A stretch of 64,000 nucleotides of DNA from Oenanthe sinensis (GCA_028671895.1 CM053802.1:17677631-17741630); one strand, 5' to 3'. Counted from the stretch's first letter, positions 1 through 13,596 are shown. Notes: generated by a model not told the origin, from the sequence alone. Numbers and translations are program-made.

Positions 1-1560
1 AAGTTAACTTTTTTTGTAATTTATAGAATCTCAAATATACATTAAATACTTGTATAAAAAATATTTATCAAAATATGAAATTTTTACCTGAAAATAAGTA
101 AAAAAAGACTTATTTTAAGGCAGGTTAAACATGCCAAAAATATAACGTAAGTGTGTCGCTATCTCATGTTTAGATGTAGAAATATAGTTTAAAAATTAAA
201 TGAAAAATATGTGATAGGTATTGGGATTACTGATTTGACCAAGATAATTTGATAAAAGTAAGATTAAAGGTTTGCGACTTAAATTTTGATTGATGCTAAA
301 GACTTTGGCAAGGGAGAGCTTGTCAAGTCGTATATCATATCGTTCATCAAATCATCGGGTCATCAAGTGACAATTTTCTAAGAAATAATTAAGTGACTTT
401 GGGTAACAAGATACACCAAGTTTCCCATTTGTCTCACACTGAAATGTAGGTAATGTAATCAGAGATTTTTAAGTTTGAAACTGAGCCAAGTTTTTAGAGC
501 ATTTTCAAGGAGATAACTAAAATGATTAATTATAATATAAAATAATAATTAATTAAAAAAAATTGAATTTGAAAGGGGTTGCGTTCTAATGAACTAATTA
601 TAATGGTCACGTATATAAATAATGGTCAGTTATTTACAGTCTACTATTTTACCTAATTTTTAGGAGTTGGAAATATTATGTGAATATATTTATAAAATGG
701 GCAAAAATTTAATAAATATATAAAATCGATTGAGGATATGTATAGCTAACAACCATGTTCTCTTGGATTGGTAATTATTTAAAAAAATATCTATAATTGA
801 TATTGTTTGACGTCATTATATAATTAACAGGAACCTAAGGTTGCCTAGCTATTATTATTATTAGCTTAAATCTCGTAAAATGTATTTGATAAAAAAAGTA
901 TGCAATGTACAAAATATTTTTTAAATATATAAAATATATATTTATTAATTTTTTCCATTAAAAAGAAGTGTCACTTTAAATTTTTGTATGTATTTTAAAA
1001 TGTAAAAAAAGTTACTTCTATAATTTATTTTTTTCTAAATAAAAATTTAACTGATATACTTATATTTTAAAATAAAAACTAAATTTTTTTTATATAAATA
1101 AATTTTTTAACACCTATATGGTGCGGTTCCGGATATTAATAGTTATTAAACTGTTGAATGCGGTTGAGTTAATTATCATTAACTAACTGATTTAAAACGG
1201 TTTTTCAGTTAAATATTAATCAGTTATGATTTTTCTTTCAGTTTTTTAATCCCTTTTCTCTTCTACACTCTATGTATCATTTTTTATTATTATGCAAATT
1301 TTATTAATAAATTAAATTTTTTTTATTCTACAATTTATAATTAATTAATTATGATATTTATTTTGAAACGAAAGTAGTATAATTAATTAATTTGATATAA
1401 TATAATTCTTATTTTTAAGTTTATGTAATATTAAATATATAAATATTATAAATATTTTAATATACATTTGATATTTATATAAAGTATATTTACCGTAATA
1501 TATAAGGCACACCCACCCACAGCATGAGCACCCCCACAGGCCACACCCACCTAGGTGTGT
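1..1560. other. AT-rich intergenic DNA without a gene
   Basis: No open frame resembles a known protein. The stretch is strongly AT-rich. Around 1117-1260 it shares phrases with the inverted-repeat element at 5.93-6.8 kb: a GGTGCGGTT start, then an ACGGTTTTTCAGTT-like segment and a TCAGTTATGATTTTT segment. This is probably a decayed copy of that family. Nothing else recognisable is seen. Confidence 0.5.
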
Positions 1561-1720
1561 TGGTTTCCTCAGCATCCTCTACCTCTCTCTCTAAACTAAA
1601 GCAACCTTACAACCCATACCTCAGTTGAACTAAAACTCATATCAGAAACTTATACGTGTTAATAGCAGTTGAAGCCAGGCATCTCAATTCCTTACAATCC
1701 CAACTTATTTGCAATAACAG

Positions 1721-2008
1721 GTACATTCATTTCACATATTTTTCACCATGCATCATCAGTACCCGTTATATCTAATCGCTCTAATAGAAACAAACTTAAT
1801 TAGCATGAAAACTGATCAATAATCTGCCTAGTATGTCGAAATGGATGATTTCTATACAATGATTTGTGCGATCATAAATATATATAGATGATATTTGCAT
1901 CAAATTTGTCGGTCTTAACTCTACACAAATTATTTAGGTATAGTTTACTTTCTTTTCCTTATTTTTGTTTATGTATTTGTGACGATTCAATGAATTTTTA
2001 ATTGCAGA
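1721..2008 (+). other. probable 5' UTR intron of the BOI-like gene
   Basis: A donor-like AACAG/GTACATT at about 1720 and an acceptor-like AATTGCAG at 2008 lie between a CT-rich leader (about 1575-1720) and the coding start at 2137. The leader has TACCTCTCTCTCTAAAC-type sequence typical of plant 5' UTRs. Inferred from splice-site appearance only; the exact junctions need transcript data. Confidence 0.35.
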
Positions 2009-2136
2009 CAAGTACCTGAGATCTCAGATACCATATTAAGTTACCGGTTCTTTTAAAATCTCAAGGTGTTAAGAGACTGATTTACTACGATCTTATATTA
2101 TTCTAACAGTTATTACCTCCTCTATCGGAAATCACC

Positions 2137-3064
2137 ATGGACCTTCCGATGTACGGAACCGCTATCTCTGATTCCTTTCCAACCAAATATCCACAGTGTC
2201 ACACACACAATAGCGTCTCTCATAATACAGTTCCACTTGGCAGAAATTCGATTCCTCAGTTGCACCGAAACCAAAATTATCTCAACAATAAAAACTTCGT
2301 CGGTGAAGATATCTCGCTTATGATGCAATACCAGCAACTCGAGATCGACAATTTCATCGCTCAACATGTAAGTTTAATTTATACATTAGTACGCATTTTT
2401 TATCACAATATTTGTCACAAATTATCGTCAATTCGTCATAGTACTGTATGCACCAGGTCTCGATTAGACTGATGGCAAATGTAATTTAACGAACCTATAT
2501 ATATATGTAGCACTCTTTCTTTCGAATCAATGTAATTTTATTAAATTATTTAAATCGGTATACATATAGGTGGTGAAGATAAGATCAGAAATCGAAGAGC
2601 TGACAGGAGATCGAAGGATCCTAGCAGCGGTGGAAGACGTAATAGCTAACAAATTAAGAGCAAAAGAAGAAAAAGTGGACGAAATATTAAATTTAAATCG
2701 GGCATTACATGAGAAGATAAAATCTCTCAGTAATGACAACCAGATGTGGAGAGACTTGGCTCAAACAAATGAGGCGGCTGTCACAAGTCTCAGAACCAAC
2801 ATTGAACAAGTGATGAGACACCGTGCCAGAGGCGCCAACGATTCTGAGTCGTGTTGCAGCAGCAATAAAGGAGGAGGAGAAGAGGAGGATAACAAGGTTA
2901 ATAATGGTGGGAATTGGTGTAGGAAGTGCGGGAAAGAGGAATCATGCGTGTTGCTGTTACCATGCAGGCATCTGTGTGTTTGTAGTGTGTGTGGATTGGG
3001 TCTTGATATTTGTCCAGTTTGTAATTCAACAAAAAATGCTAGTTTAGTCGTCAACAAGTGTTGA
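2137..3064 (+). CDS. BOI-related RING-type E3 ubiquitin ligase
   Basis: Two coding exons, 2137-2367 and 2570-3064, joined at phase 0 across a GTAAGT...AG intron, give 241 residues. The N-terminal part is low-complexity. From about residue 65 a helical/coiled-coil block begins (EIDNFIAQH, then VVKIRSEIEEL). Next comes the MWRDLAQTNEAAVTSLR stretch, which is the conserved pre-RING signature of the BOI/BRG family. An acidic linker (GGGEEEDN) leads into a C-terminal RING finger with Cys/His ligands C194, C197, C209, H211, C215, C218, C225 and C228. In plants this family acts as E3 ligases limiting cell death and stress and gibberellin responses; the exact paralogue cannot be fixed. The ATG is the first in frame after the leader. 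A short 3' UTR with AATATGATTATTAAAG follows the stop. Length is shorter than many BOI proteins (about 300 residues), mostly through a short N-terminus. Confidence 0.85.
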
Positions 3065-3628
3065 TTTTTTAGAGAAGAATGTCGTAAATTTTGTACTTGT
3101 TTAATTGAATATGATTATTAAAGTTCTTCATATATCTTACCGTCCCGGCCTATATATATTTTCACACTGAATCACTTTTTATTCTTAAATGATTGTTTAG
3201 TTGTAGTACTATAAATTTTTATATTCAAAACTTGATTGTATTCTCTTTATATTTATAGTGTAGATTAGCAGATGCATTAGGTAAACACAGAGAGCTAGGG
3301 AGTGACACAGACACAGTAGTGTATGATGAGAATGACAAGTAGGACGCGCAAATGTCGCTTTTGTGTAGCCAGGGAATCAGGCAATGAGGTGGCGGGTCCC
3401 ATCATAATAGAGTGATGGCTTTCAATTAGAGTGTTTGGACCACCAGAAAATCTTGCTTCTCCCGTGCAGCAGCTGCATCTTCCTAATCGGATGCATTGAT
3501 TATCATCTTACTGTCATGTTCTATCACCTCATATATTCAAACTCGGTGTATTTCTACACTTTGTATAATCAAGTTGACAGATGCAACACATTCAATGGAG
3601 GTCCATGGTTATGTGAATATTGCATAAC

Positions 3629-3807
3629 TGTTAGAATAATATAAAATCCTGGTAAGTCAGTCTCCTAACACCTTTAAATTTTGGAAACACTGGTAACTTA
3701 ACATGATATCAGAGCTCCAGTTGGCAAAGATGGGCGCCCGTAATTCATTCTCACACAGTGTGATCCTAACAATTTGAAATTTTAGGAAAACTGGTAGCTT
3801 AAAAACA
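3629..3807 (+). mobile_element. TRIM-like miniature LTR retroelement remnant
   Basis: A segment beginning TGTTAGAATAATATAAAATC and ending CTTAACA (3629-3703) resembles a very short LTR. It is followed at once by TGATATCAGAGCTCC, which matches the initiator-Met tRNA primer-binding-site consensus (TGGTATCAGAGC) with one change. About 100 bp on, 3764-3807 repeats the LTR end in diverged form (CCTAACA...TTTTAGGAAAACTGGTAGCTTAA). There is no coding capacity. A related fragment lies on the other strand at about 39.55 kb. Confidence 0.6.
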
Positions 3808-3809
3808 TT

Positions 3810-5930
3810 GAAAAGAAAATTGCATTCGGTGTACAAAATACATATATTTTTTAATCTATAAATTATTTATAAAATTTTATAAAATAAGTCGAACAAACTC
3901 CATGGCTGCTTGAAAATTGAAATGGATAGATAATTTCTATGTATAGGGAACTTCATGGGGATTGCTTGAAAAATCCATGCAGTTACAATATATACATGTA
4001 CAAATGCATGTATGTATTTATATCTAGCTTGATGCTTTAGTTTTCGTTTTATTACCAGCATTATTTCAAACGCTAGCTCTTGAATCTATTAGTAGCTTGG
4101 AAATGTTCTTCACCTTATGAATCACGATTCATTGCCATGTTGATGTTGCCTCTCCCCTAAATATCTAATATTTATTTTTTGGCTAAATGTCAAGTCATTT
4201 TCATATTTTGTCAATGCCCTCCATCTTATCTACTCTCTACTCTCTAATATCTTATAGTAATGACAAGCAAATGTTTGATGAAACTATATACAAGACAAGT
4301 GACAACGCTCCTAACTTCTGCATCAATTATTTTAATTGTGATTTCAAGTCGAGCAATGTGAACAAAGGGTTTTTTAAAGTACAAAAGTATTAGAAGCAAG
4401 CTTGGTGACATCTAAACTCTTGTTTAAATTAACTTGTGTGTTTGTACTATGTTTTGCACCGGATATTTGATTAAGAAAATATTACAGTGATTAGTGTTTG
4501 AAACATTAGATATAATATTCATGATTTGATAGCCACTAATCAAGCCGGTTTTAAGAATTGGTTAATTATACATTAGTCGATAATCAAGTTTACTAAATTA
4601 TATATATATATAGTGCTTGTCATTAGGCAACAAATATACAATACATGAAAACAATGATAAAAGGCAACAAATTAAGAGAGGCATGGCCATTCCTTGTCCT
4701 CAAAGATGCATGCAATAAACAAATTAATACCAACTCCCTTTGCTTTGGTCCGCACTACCACATAATTAAACAAGTTTATCTCTAAACTCAAAAGTATCAA
4801 TCACAATGTGATTATGGTTTAGACTTGAAGTCATCGTCATACTACTAATACCAAATGCAAAATTTTATAAAAATCTCTTATAAATGTGCTTTCGGTCGAT
4901 GATTCGGACACTGACACTTCACCCAATGGCAAATAGTACATTGACTCAAATGGGAACAACTATTCAAATTAAGCATCCATTCTATGGTAAATGCAAATGG
5001 AAAGAGAGGAAATATAATGTGACTGATCTTTGGTCCGGCCACTTTAGTTGATATGAATACATACATACGTCAATTTTTAGTTGGGTGGTGGGGTTAATTT
5101 GTACAAAATATTGCAATATTTCAATAGTGCTAAATGGAATATATCAGAGCCTCGTTCGACACTTTTTTTTCAAACTTCAAAATTTTTATGTCCACCTAAA
5201 TTGGTAGCGCCACGGTTGTTTCTCTGAAAAATGATGAGAGGTGTAAAATATGCTTCAAAAAATGTCTAATATAGAACTTTGGAAAGAAAAATAATTTCAC
5301 AAGTTATATAAAAGTTGGTATTCAATTTTCACTAGTCCTAAATAGTGAGACCTTATATCGCTTAAAACTGTGCTTTAGGATTTAAGAAAAAATAGAGATG
5401 AGAAGAAAATGTGCTCTCGAATTTTTTTTAAAAAATATAGAGAATTTTTTCTCTTCTTTTACCTTCTATTTTTTTTTTTTGGGTAAGACCTTGGAAGACA
5501 AATTAAAGAAGAAAAGAGAAACTCAATTTAATTTATTTTGTTATATATCATATATATTTATTCTTTCACCCTTTTTAAATTTTTTTTGATTATATTTCTT
5601 ATGGGGATTCTTCAATTACGGAGGGGACCATGGTGTTGGATACTCCCCACTTTCTTCCCTTGCTAAAGAAGGGCACTCATATATGTACTACGTACTAGTC
5701 CATAATCTTTGAAACTTTGATCTTCTTTGGTTCTTTTCAACTAGCGTATTTATTCATCTTTTGTCCTCGACCATAATCAAGTCATGTTACATGACACTAA
5801 CATTTGATAAAGTAAATTAGGTAAGAGTTTCCCTGGGACGGCATTTGAGGGGTCAATCAAAGTATTCTCAACCCTACGAGAGAAAAAACTAAGGTCATTG
5901 CAGCCAAATATTATTTTAGACTTTTAGCTA
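3810..5930. other. intergenic DNA, nothing recognised
   Basis: AT-rich sequence with only short spurious open frames. I see no gene family, tRNA or clear element ends here. Confidence 0.4.
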
Positions 5931-5932
5931 GG

Positions 5933-6702
5933 GGTGTGCATGGTGCGGTTTAGGGGTGGTTTGGGACATTAATCGTAACCTAATTGTTGATTTCGGTTTG
6001 GTTCAGTTAATTAACATAAACCGTAATCAAACCATTTAAAATGGTTTTTCGGTTTCGGTTAACCATGAATCGGTTACGATTTTTTTTCTCAATTATTTTT
6101 ACTTTTTTATACCATTTCATGTTAGTAGACAAATATTATTAATAAACTTGCATTTCTTTCCTACAATTTATAACTAACTTTATTGGTATAAGGATAAATT
6201 TATCAAAAAAACAAATATTTTTATTTCTTTATTTATTTATTAAAATGATTTTATTGAAAAAGATGACATTTTTTTTATAATAGGTACTTATACACTTTGT
6301 AATGAAGTTAGATTATACTAAAATTCATATATCATAAAACTGAATATAAACATTATTGATATTAGTGTTATTAATTTTTAAATAACATATATTATATACT
6401 TAATATATATGCATATATATGTAGAGTAGGGATATAGGGAAAACTTTTTTGATAGAAAACTTAGAGTATTCATCTCAGTCATCGATTAATGTAATGAATA
6501 TTGTTATTAATTCTATTACAAACTGGAAAGCATATTATGTTTAGATAACATATCAAAATTAGAAAGATATTAAAATTTAATTCATCAGACCATTATGGAA
6601 ATAATTGATTCAGTCAATATCAACCATTAGATTATTTACAAATTAATGGCGGATAAAAGTATCTTAAGTTTTCTCCAAAATATGGTTTTCTTTTGAGTCT
6701 TC

Positions 6703-6738
<36 letters not shown>

Positions 6739-6796
6739 TGGTTCAATTAATTTCGATACGGTTTTAAAATAAAACCGAAACCGAAACCACACCACA
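5933..6796. mobile_element. old inverted-repeat DNA transposon (GGTGCGGTTT family)
   Basis: The left end GGTGTGCATGGTGCGGTTT is roughly mirrored by the right end AACCGAAACCGAAACCACAC, and internal phrases (GGTTTTTCGGTTTCGGTTAA) recur at 1.1 kb. Near the right end lie a (TA)n tract (about 6707-6733) and a second, weaker inverted repeat (6425-6710), perhaps a nested insertion. No transposase is present. The superfamily is uncertain; the exact ends are approximate. Confidence 0.45.
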
Positions 6797-6799
6797 GAG

Positions 6800-7700
6800 G
6801 ATCAAGGAAAAACACTAAATAACATCACTGCTTAAAAGAGGATCATGCTGGTAATGTTTGGTCACTGAAAACTGAAAAATTATTCCGTAAACTTTTATCA
6901 GAGTATTTAATTGTGCTATTCAGGTCCTACATCACTCAGCTCTAAAGTTCAAATAATTGTTAAATCATGATTCCATTCGGCTGTAATGATCCCTATCAAG
7001 AGTAGAAACTAGAAAGTTAGATGCTCTATAATTTCAGACTCTTTTTCTCTTTCCTGTAATTCTTCTTTGATAGTAGCACCCACCCACAGTGGAAAGGCAA
7101 GGACTAAAGGGTTGAGGCTGACAAAAACATGCAGGCAACTAACCATCACAGCAAATCATGTAAACTAGAGTACACACACAAATGGTACTGATCATTAACA
7201 TAACAATATGCAATGTTTTGTGTTAACAGCACAGCATCTCAATAGTCCACAACTCCACATCAATCTCTTCTGAAATCAATCCAAAAGTTTTATGATTATG
7301 GACATTAAATGGTCTCTAAGTTCCAAAAGTATAGTTAAATATTTAAAATTTTACCAGCTCGCTCATTGGTAGGTTGATCATAAACTCGTATTCAAGATTA
7401 ACAACTGCAGAAATTGCTAAACTTGATCATATAAATGCTGAATTTGAGACTAAGCCAGGAAGGTCCAGAAAAAAATCACAAAAGAAAGTACATTAAAATT
7501 TAAAGACGACGAAACGAATGGTTGAACTCTCTAATAAGTTTCTTGAGGAGAGGTTAAGCCATAAAATTATATCAACATTGCAAAGTCTTGTATATCTAGT
7601 GTCCGTTTGTTGTCCATTTCAAGTTCAAACCTGGAAACAACCTCATTTCAAGAATAAGGGTGTGCACCTCTAGATCACGAGGCATTAGGTGCAGCCTTCA
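6800..7700. other. intergenic DNA, nothing recognised
   Basis: Less AT-rich than the flanks but no supported coding exon, RNA gene or element end was found. Confidence 0.35.
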
Positions 7701-7739
7701 CATTCTACAGAGAAGGTTTGTGGGACCTTGGTCAAAATC

Positions 7740-9100
7740 AGTTTATGAGTCCTTGAGTATATATATGCTGCATATTATATATATTTATATATAAAGGATT
7801 CGAAATTATGGGGTCATCAAGTGTGGGAGGCCCTAGACGCAAAAGTCTTGTTCGCCTATAGTCTAGGCCACCTCTGCATTTTGCTATACCGTGATACAAG
7901 GTTTCTATCTCAAATATGAACTCCTGAAATATAATACCACAAATCCAAAGAATCAGACAATAAAAGACCATCCGGTGCATATTCAAATAATGATTAGAAA
8001 ATATGTAGAGGAAGTAACATTACATATGTTAATAACATTTACCAGAAAAGTCCCAATTAGTGTGCCAAGTCCAATAGGTCCTTGTGTGATAAAGTCAGAA
8101 AACCAGTCCTCATGTCTGCAAGTGTAGTCGACTACAAATAAAGAAGGGAATATATATATTATACAATTCACTTCTTAAAGAAGGCAATTCTCCTGATGCT
8201 AGAAAAAAAGATTCATCAATCTGCAGCAAAGGCTTGATGAAGCTAAAGCAGTTCCACTTGTGGTCCCCAAACTCCAAAACATAAACTTTTTCTGCAGTTG
8301 AGTGATTTTAATGAAACTTATAGAGCATAGAGTACATACAAGCATATATTAAAAGATGTAGAGTATTTTCGAAAAGTAGCACCTAAAATTTAGACCACTG
8401 TGTAAAAGTGGAGTCGGCGAGGATGAGATATACCTGAACCTTACTCTCTAGTATCTACGAAAATATCTGCCTTTAAAGAAAAACCATATAAAGAATTGAA
8501 AGAAGTTGAAATTTTTCCGTAAATTAGTGTACAAAAATGTGAATAGATACTAACACATTTTTTCACTACAAGCTCTTGCTGCAGACTAACAATTGTTTAG
8601 CTACTTAACAATAGATTGATGAATCCTGATTTTCCAATGCAGATTTACTAATATACAACTATGATCAATTCACAAGATCGGGAATCAAGATTACTTAGCA
8701 TCATGCTTCAGAGATTTTTTGCGGTAACCAGTACCATATATTCAACTTGCGCCATCAAAGTTTTCATGTCAACTGTATTTCATAGCATGTAAAAGACTGA
8801 TTACTCCCAAGTAGAAAGCAATTGGCACAACATTTATCTTAGGTTATAACAAAGCAGTACAAGGAAGCACAAAGAACTCGACTAACGAGAAATAAGATTA
8901 AACAGCTTTAACAGTGCCTAGGTTTTTTTCCTCTACTGTTTTTTCGCTTAATTTGAATCCACCAAAACTAATTTCATAAACACCTGATATTTCTCTTCCT
9001 TGAAAAATCATAGGAGATCTAGTCTTGTAAACATGAAGCCTTTTCTTTTTCTTTGACACATTTAACACTGCCAGCACAATTTTGGTAATGCAACTACAAA
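7740..9100 (-). pseudogene. unidentified minus-strand gene or gene fragments
   Basis: Several short minus-strand stretches read like real protein. About 8287-8165 encodes a piece with KVYVLEFGDHKWNCF and FIKPLLQIDESFFLASG. About 8130-8050 encodes DYTCRHEDWFSDF followed by GPIGLGTLIGTFL and a GTAAATG donor-like site. About 7924-7872 encodes EFIFEIETLYHGIAKC after an acceptor-like TATTTCAG. About 9045-8898 encodes a piece with TRSPMIFQGREISGVYEISF, ending in TAA. The order and phases do not give me a continuous frame and I recognise no family. It could be a low-expressed gene with missed exons or a decayed pseudogene. Strand and extent are tentative. Confidence 0.25.
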
Positions 9101-9129
9101 TCTTAAGACTAGGCCATGTACATAACATA

Positions 9130-10480
9130 ATAGTTTTAGTGCTGAAATATAAATTGAATAAAATAGTTCATATCTTGTTGAGCCCAAACTCTAGACATTC
9201 AGGTACTTCAAATGAAACAAAGAGCGTAAACCCAGTTGAACATAACAAAATAACATACCTACCCTGAAACAACTATACATTTATAGCTCATACCAGATGT
9301 AATGTATTTCCGTTGCAGTATGCTACACTATTGTTCATAATAATACAATACTAAATGAAATCAGTGTGCATACTAATTAATGATCCTCAAATGACAGATG
9401 AAAGAAGCAAAAAACACGAAGAATAGACCAGGAATACCCCATTACGGCATTACCCTTAGCTTTTACAAAGCTAAAACGCAGAGACTGCAACTTCGTATAT
9501 AGCTTTCCGAGTAATCAAATCATTTTATCCGTTAAGCATGTCAAAACTTTTCAAGACCACTAACCCTCATGTCGCATTTTGTTCACATCATACTGTCTTC
9601 CTGAATTATTTCATTGCTGCAACATGAGGTATAGAAACTCCTATAAACTCTCGACTAATCGTTAGTAATTTCCGATTCTTTATAAAGTTTTAGCTTAAAG
9701 AAAAAACTCAATTTCTAAATATTGTTTGGCCATGGATGTACTTGAGTGATAGGCCATCATGCTGCGCGGGAATCTGTGTAACAAACACCTTGACATCAAC
9801 CTATCCATATCAGATAAGAGTGATACAATTCCCCTTGATGTCTTACAGGATTCCATATCAGTTTCCTCCATATAAAACACAGATCAAAATAATTTATGCT
9901 CCGAGTCTAGAGTTACTGCATAATTTATGTTATTCCCGAGATACAATACACTTTCGCAATTAAGTGTCCTTGCAAAAACAGAACCAGCTTGGGATTATTC
10001 AAAAAATGTTCTGACCCTCTGCGAGAACATTAGCAATCCGCACTGCTATCTCGGGAATGGAAAAAGTTAATATCAATATCAAATTATCAATACCTTAATG
10101 ATATGTAAAATATATATGTAAATATTATAACAGGTGATTAGATAAATTACCACATATGAACCAATAATAACACAATATATAAAATCACATTAATTTTAAG
10201 GGAATACATGCATTTCAAAGACATGTACAAAGCCATATTTTTTATTCATGATACTTTGGGCCAAAATATGTTTATTTTGTCCCATCCTGTAAAACAAACC
10301 TTTATATCCTATCAGACGTGCAAAAAAACAGATAAAAAGAAACGATTAAAAACCGCAAGACTCAAAGACCTTATATCAAAACCAAATAAGTGTAACCACT
10401 ACACCTATGATAGGGAGTACTTAATCAGAATCCAAAAAAGGAAACCAAAATAATCATAGTACAACTGCATGATAGCATCA
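9130..10480. other. intergenic DNA downstream of eEF-2
   Basis: No supported gene. The last about 110 bp before the eEF-2 stop codon (10480-10590) are probably its 3' UTR. Confidence 0.4.
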
Positions 10481-10590
10481 AATACTTGAGTGCAAAAATT
10501 TAGAACAATAGAGATATAGTATAATTCCCTAATCTGTTTAGAACAGAATGATGCATCAAATTGTTCATCTTCAATCTTCAATTCACTGAC

Positions 10591-13500
10591 TTACAGCTTG
10601 TCCTCATACTCAGATAGAGGTGTCATCTGCTGCTTCAAGCCCTTCCTCTTTCTAATGTCAGCCACTAGTGTTGACGCCTGGGTTCCAGCCTCCAGTGGAT
10701 CAGATGACATCATGTCCCAGTGATCAAACACACACTGGGGGAAGGCCTGCCCTGACGTAGAAGCTCTCAACTGGCCCGAGAAACCAAATGACTCAATAAC
10801 AGGGAGATAGGCCTTGATGTTATAGAGCGGTGTTCCAGGCCTCTGCATTTCCTCAAACACGTGACCACGCTTTTGATTCAGAACACTGTAGATCCCACCA
10901 AGAGCTTGTTCAGGCGCTTGAATCTCCACCATGTACACAGGCTCCAAAAGACGGGGTTTAGCAGTCAGTTGCGAAGCATATATAACTCTCCTGGCAGTTG
11001 GGATAACCTGGCCACCACCCCTGTGAATAGCATCGGCATGAAGAACAACATCACACACCTCAAAACAGATACCTCTCATGTTCTCTTCGGCCAAGGCCCC
11101 TTCCTTAGACGCCCACTGGAAACCAGCTACAACTGAATCCTTAATTTCATTGAGATACTGCACTCCTTTACACATATCGACCACCATATTAGGGCCAGTT
11201 GTTTCTGGACCAAAACACCAAATCTTCTTTGCAAGATCTTTGTCCCAGCCAAACTCCTCGGATAATATTTTTGAACGAGCCTTAGGATCATCCCTTGGAC
11301 CAATTCTTCCATCATCAATCGCCTCAGGTAGTCCCTCCTCGAGTGGTCTAGCTTCCATGTACAAGCGGTTATGCTTGTTGGGAGACTTGCTCATCACCGT
11401 ACGAGAAGACTTCTCAAGGACAGTTTCACGGAAGGAAACAACAGGATCAGACATAATAATTTCAGCGCCTCCCATAAAATCATCCTGCAAATCCTTCAGG
11501 CAAATCTCAAGGTGTAGTTCTCCAGCACCTGCTACAATATGCTCCCCAGACTCCTCAATGGTACAGACAACCATAGGATCAGACTTGGCCAAACGCTTTA
11601 GTCCTTCCACAAGTTTGGGAAGGTCAGAGGCCACTTTGCACTGCACAGCTACACGGACAACAGGGGAGACAGAAAACTTCATGGCTTTGATGGGATGAGC
11701 ATCTACTTCTTTCTCATTTGTCAGAGTAGCATTTTTGGTGATAAACTGATCCAAGCCTACCATTGCAACTGTGTTCCCACATGGCACATCCTCGACTGTT
11801 TCCTGTTTCTTCCCCATCCAAATGACTGTTCTCTGAACACTCTTAACATATAAATCCTTTTTCTCACCAGGGACATAGTTTGGACCCATGATCCTGACCT
11901 TTAGACCAGTGGAGACCTTGCCAGCAAACACACGACCAAAGGCAAAAAACCTACCTTTGTCAGACGCTGGAATCATCTTTGAAACATATAGCATAAGAGG
12001 TCCATTTGGATCGCAGTTTCTAATAGCATTGGCATAGACATCATCAAGTGGTCCCTCATACAAGTTCTCCACACGGTATTTCTGAGCCTTTGAAGGAGAT
12101 GGAAGATGGAAAATCATCATTTCTAGGAGAGCTGTACTTGCGGGAAGCCAGTTTTGCATCACACGTTTCATCAATGGTTTTCCCATCAAATCCTTCTCAT
12201 CAGACTTCATTGTTACATTAAGCTTCTGCAGCATGGGCCATAGCTTATCTTTCTGGTCATTCATGCAAGTGTTAATTATTTGCTTGATGGGTTCGTAACA
12301 GAATTGAACAAAGCCACGCTTGCATGTAGCAGTGCCAGCATGCTTAGTGGTCCACTTCTTTGTAGCCGGATCAAAGAAATTCTCACCCCAGAGTCTCTCC
12401 ATCATCTTAGCCTCATCAACACCAAACTTTGAGGCATACATTTTTGCAAAGTTTGTCAGAGTAAAAGCCCAACCATGCAACCCAGCTGAGAAAGCAACAG
12501 TCCCTTTCTCTGGATAAACCTGAACATCACCGAGGAGGGGATCTTCATAGGTGGCCATAATGACATTTGCATTCTCTATAACTCTTTGAAATGTCTGGTA
12601 TGCCTCCTCGCCATCAACCTGTAGCTCAAGGAAACACCTGTCCATCTTGTTTACTGTCAAGACAGGTCGTATCCTTTCTCCAAGGGCTTGCCTAAGGACA
12701 GTTTCTGTTTGAACACATACACCTTCAATGCAATCAACAACCACAAGTGCTCCGTCAGTAATACGTAAAGCTGCAGTAACCTCTGATGAAAAGTCAACAT
12801 GCCCAGGAGAGTCTATAAGATTGATCAGGTACTCGTTCCCATATCTCTCCCCTTTGTAGCTCTTCAAAGAGTCATCTGTCATCTCATAATAAAGTGAGAT
12901 TCCCGTGGACTTGATGGTAATGCCACGTTCAGCTTCATCTGCACGAGTGTCAGTCATTCTTACATCACCAGCTACTTCTTGTGCAATGATACCAGCAGCA
13001 GCCACCAAAGAATCTGTAAGAGTTGATTTCCCTGCCAGAAGAAGTGGTATTAATTACAAAATCAAAGCCATGAAATATCAAGTCCAAATAAAAGAGCATG
13101 AAAATAAATTACATGGTCCGTGTATTTACACATCAGTGCTCACACCAAATAAAAACAAAACGAACTGTTAACAAAACAGTTTATTATGCAGAAGAGCCTC
13201 TATTTGGGTGTTCCCATACAACAACAGATAATACATAAGCATAATTATAGTACTGATCGGAAGTATATTTTGTTAGATAAGTACTCAAATAACCATGCAT
13301 CCTTACAGAAAATGATGTCAGCCTCTTCCTTGAAAAGTATAAACACATTAGACTAAAACAAATGTACAATTGTGTGATACATTTAAGCTATGGATCAAAT
13401 GTGCTGGTTGCGTGCATACCATGATCAACATGTGCAATAACAGACATGTTACGAATGTTATTTTTCTTGTCCATAATAGCGCGGAGCCCATCTGCTGTAA

Positions 13501-13596
13501 ACTTCACCTGTATAGTTTATTACTAGTCATCAGTATATAACTTTAATTTGATCAACCATAAAACAGTTTAAGAATCAAACGTAGTTTACTTACCAT
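10591..13596 (-). CDS. eukaryotic translation elongation factor 2 (eEF-2)
   Basis: Three coding pieces: 13596-13594 (only the ATG), 13507-13420 and 13031-10591. They join in frame to 843 residues, the usual plant eEF-2 length. eEF-2 is the cytosolic GTPase that moves tRNA and mRNA through the ribosome after peptide bond formation. Visible features: N-terminal VKFTADGLRAIMD and NIRNMSVIAHVDHGKST, with the P-loop at residues 26-34 split by an intron inside Gly31; RMTDTRADE with the regulatory Thr57; switch II DSPGHVDF; NKMD guanine-specificity motif; and domain IV ADAIHRGGGQ, whose His700 is the diphthamide position. The protein ends SEYEDKL; the canonical C-terminal region is complete. An intron right after the ATG is a known arrangement in plant eEF-2 genes. 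A 5' UTR exon and TATA box lie upstream near 14.3 kb. No breaks or missing motifs were seen. Confidence 0.98.

Noticed and set aside
11078..11698. 206-residue open frame on the plus strand within eEF-2
   Set aside because: It is the antisense shadow of the conserved eEF-2 coding exon; the translation resembles no family.
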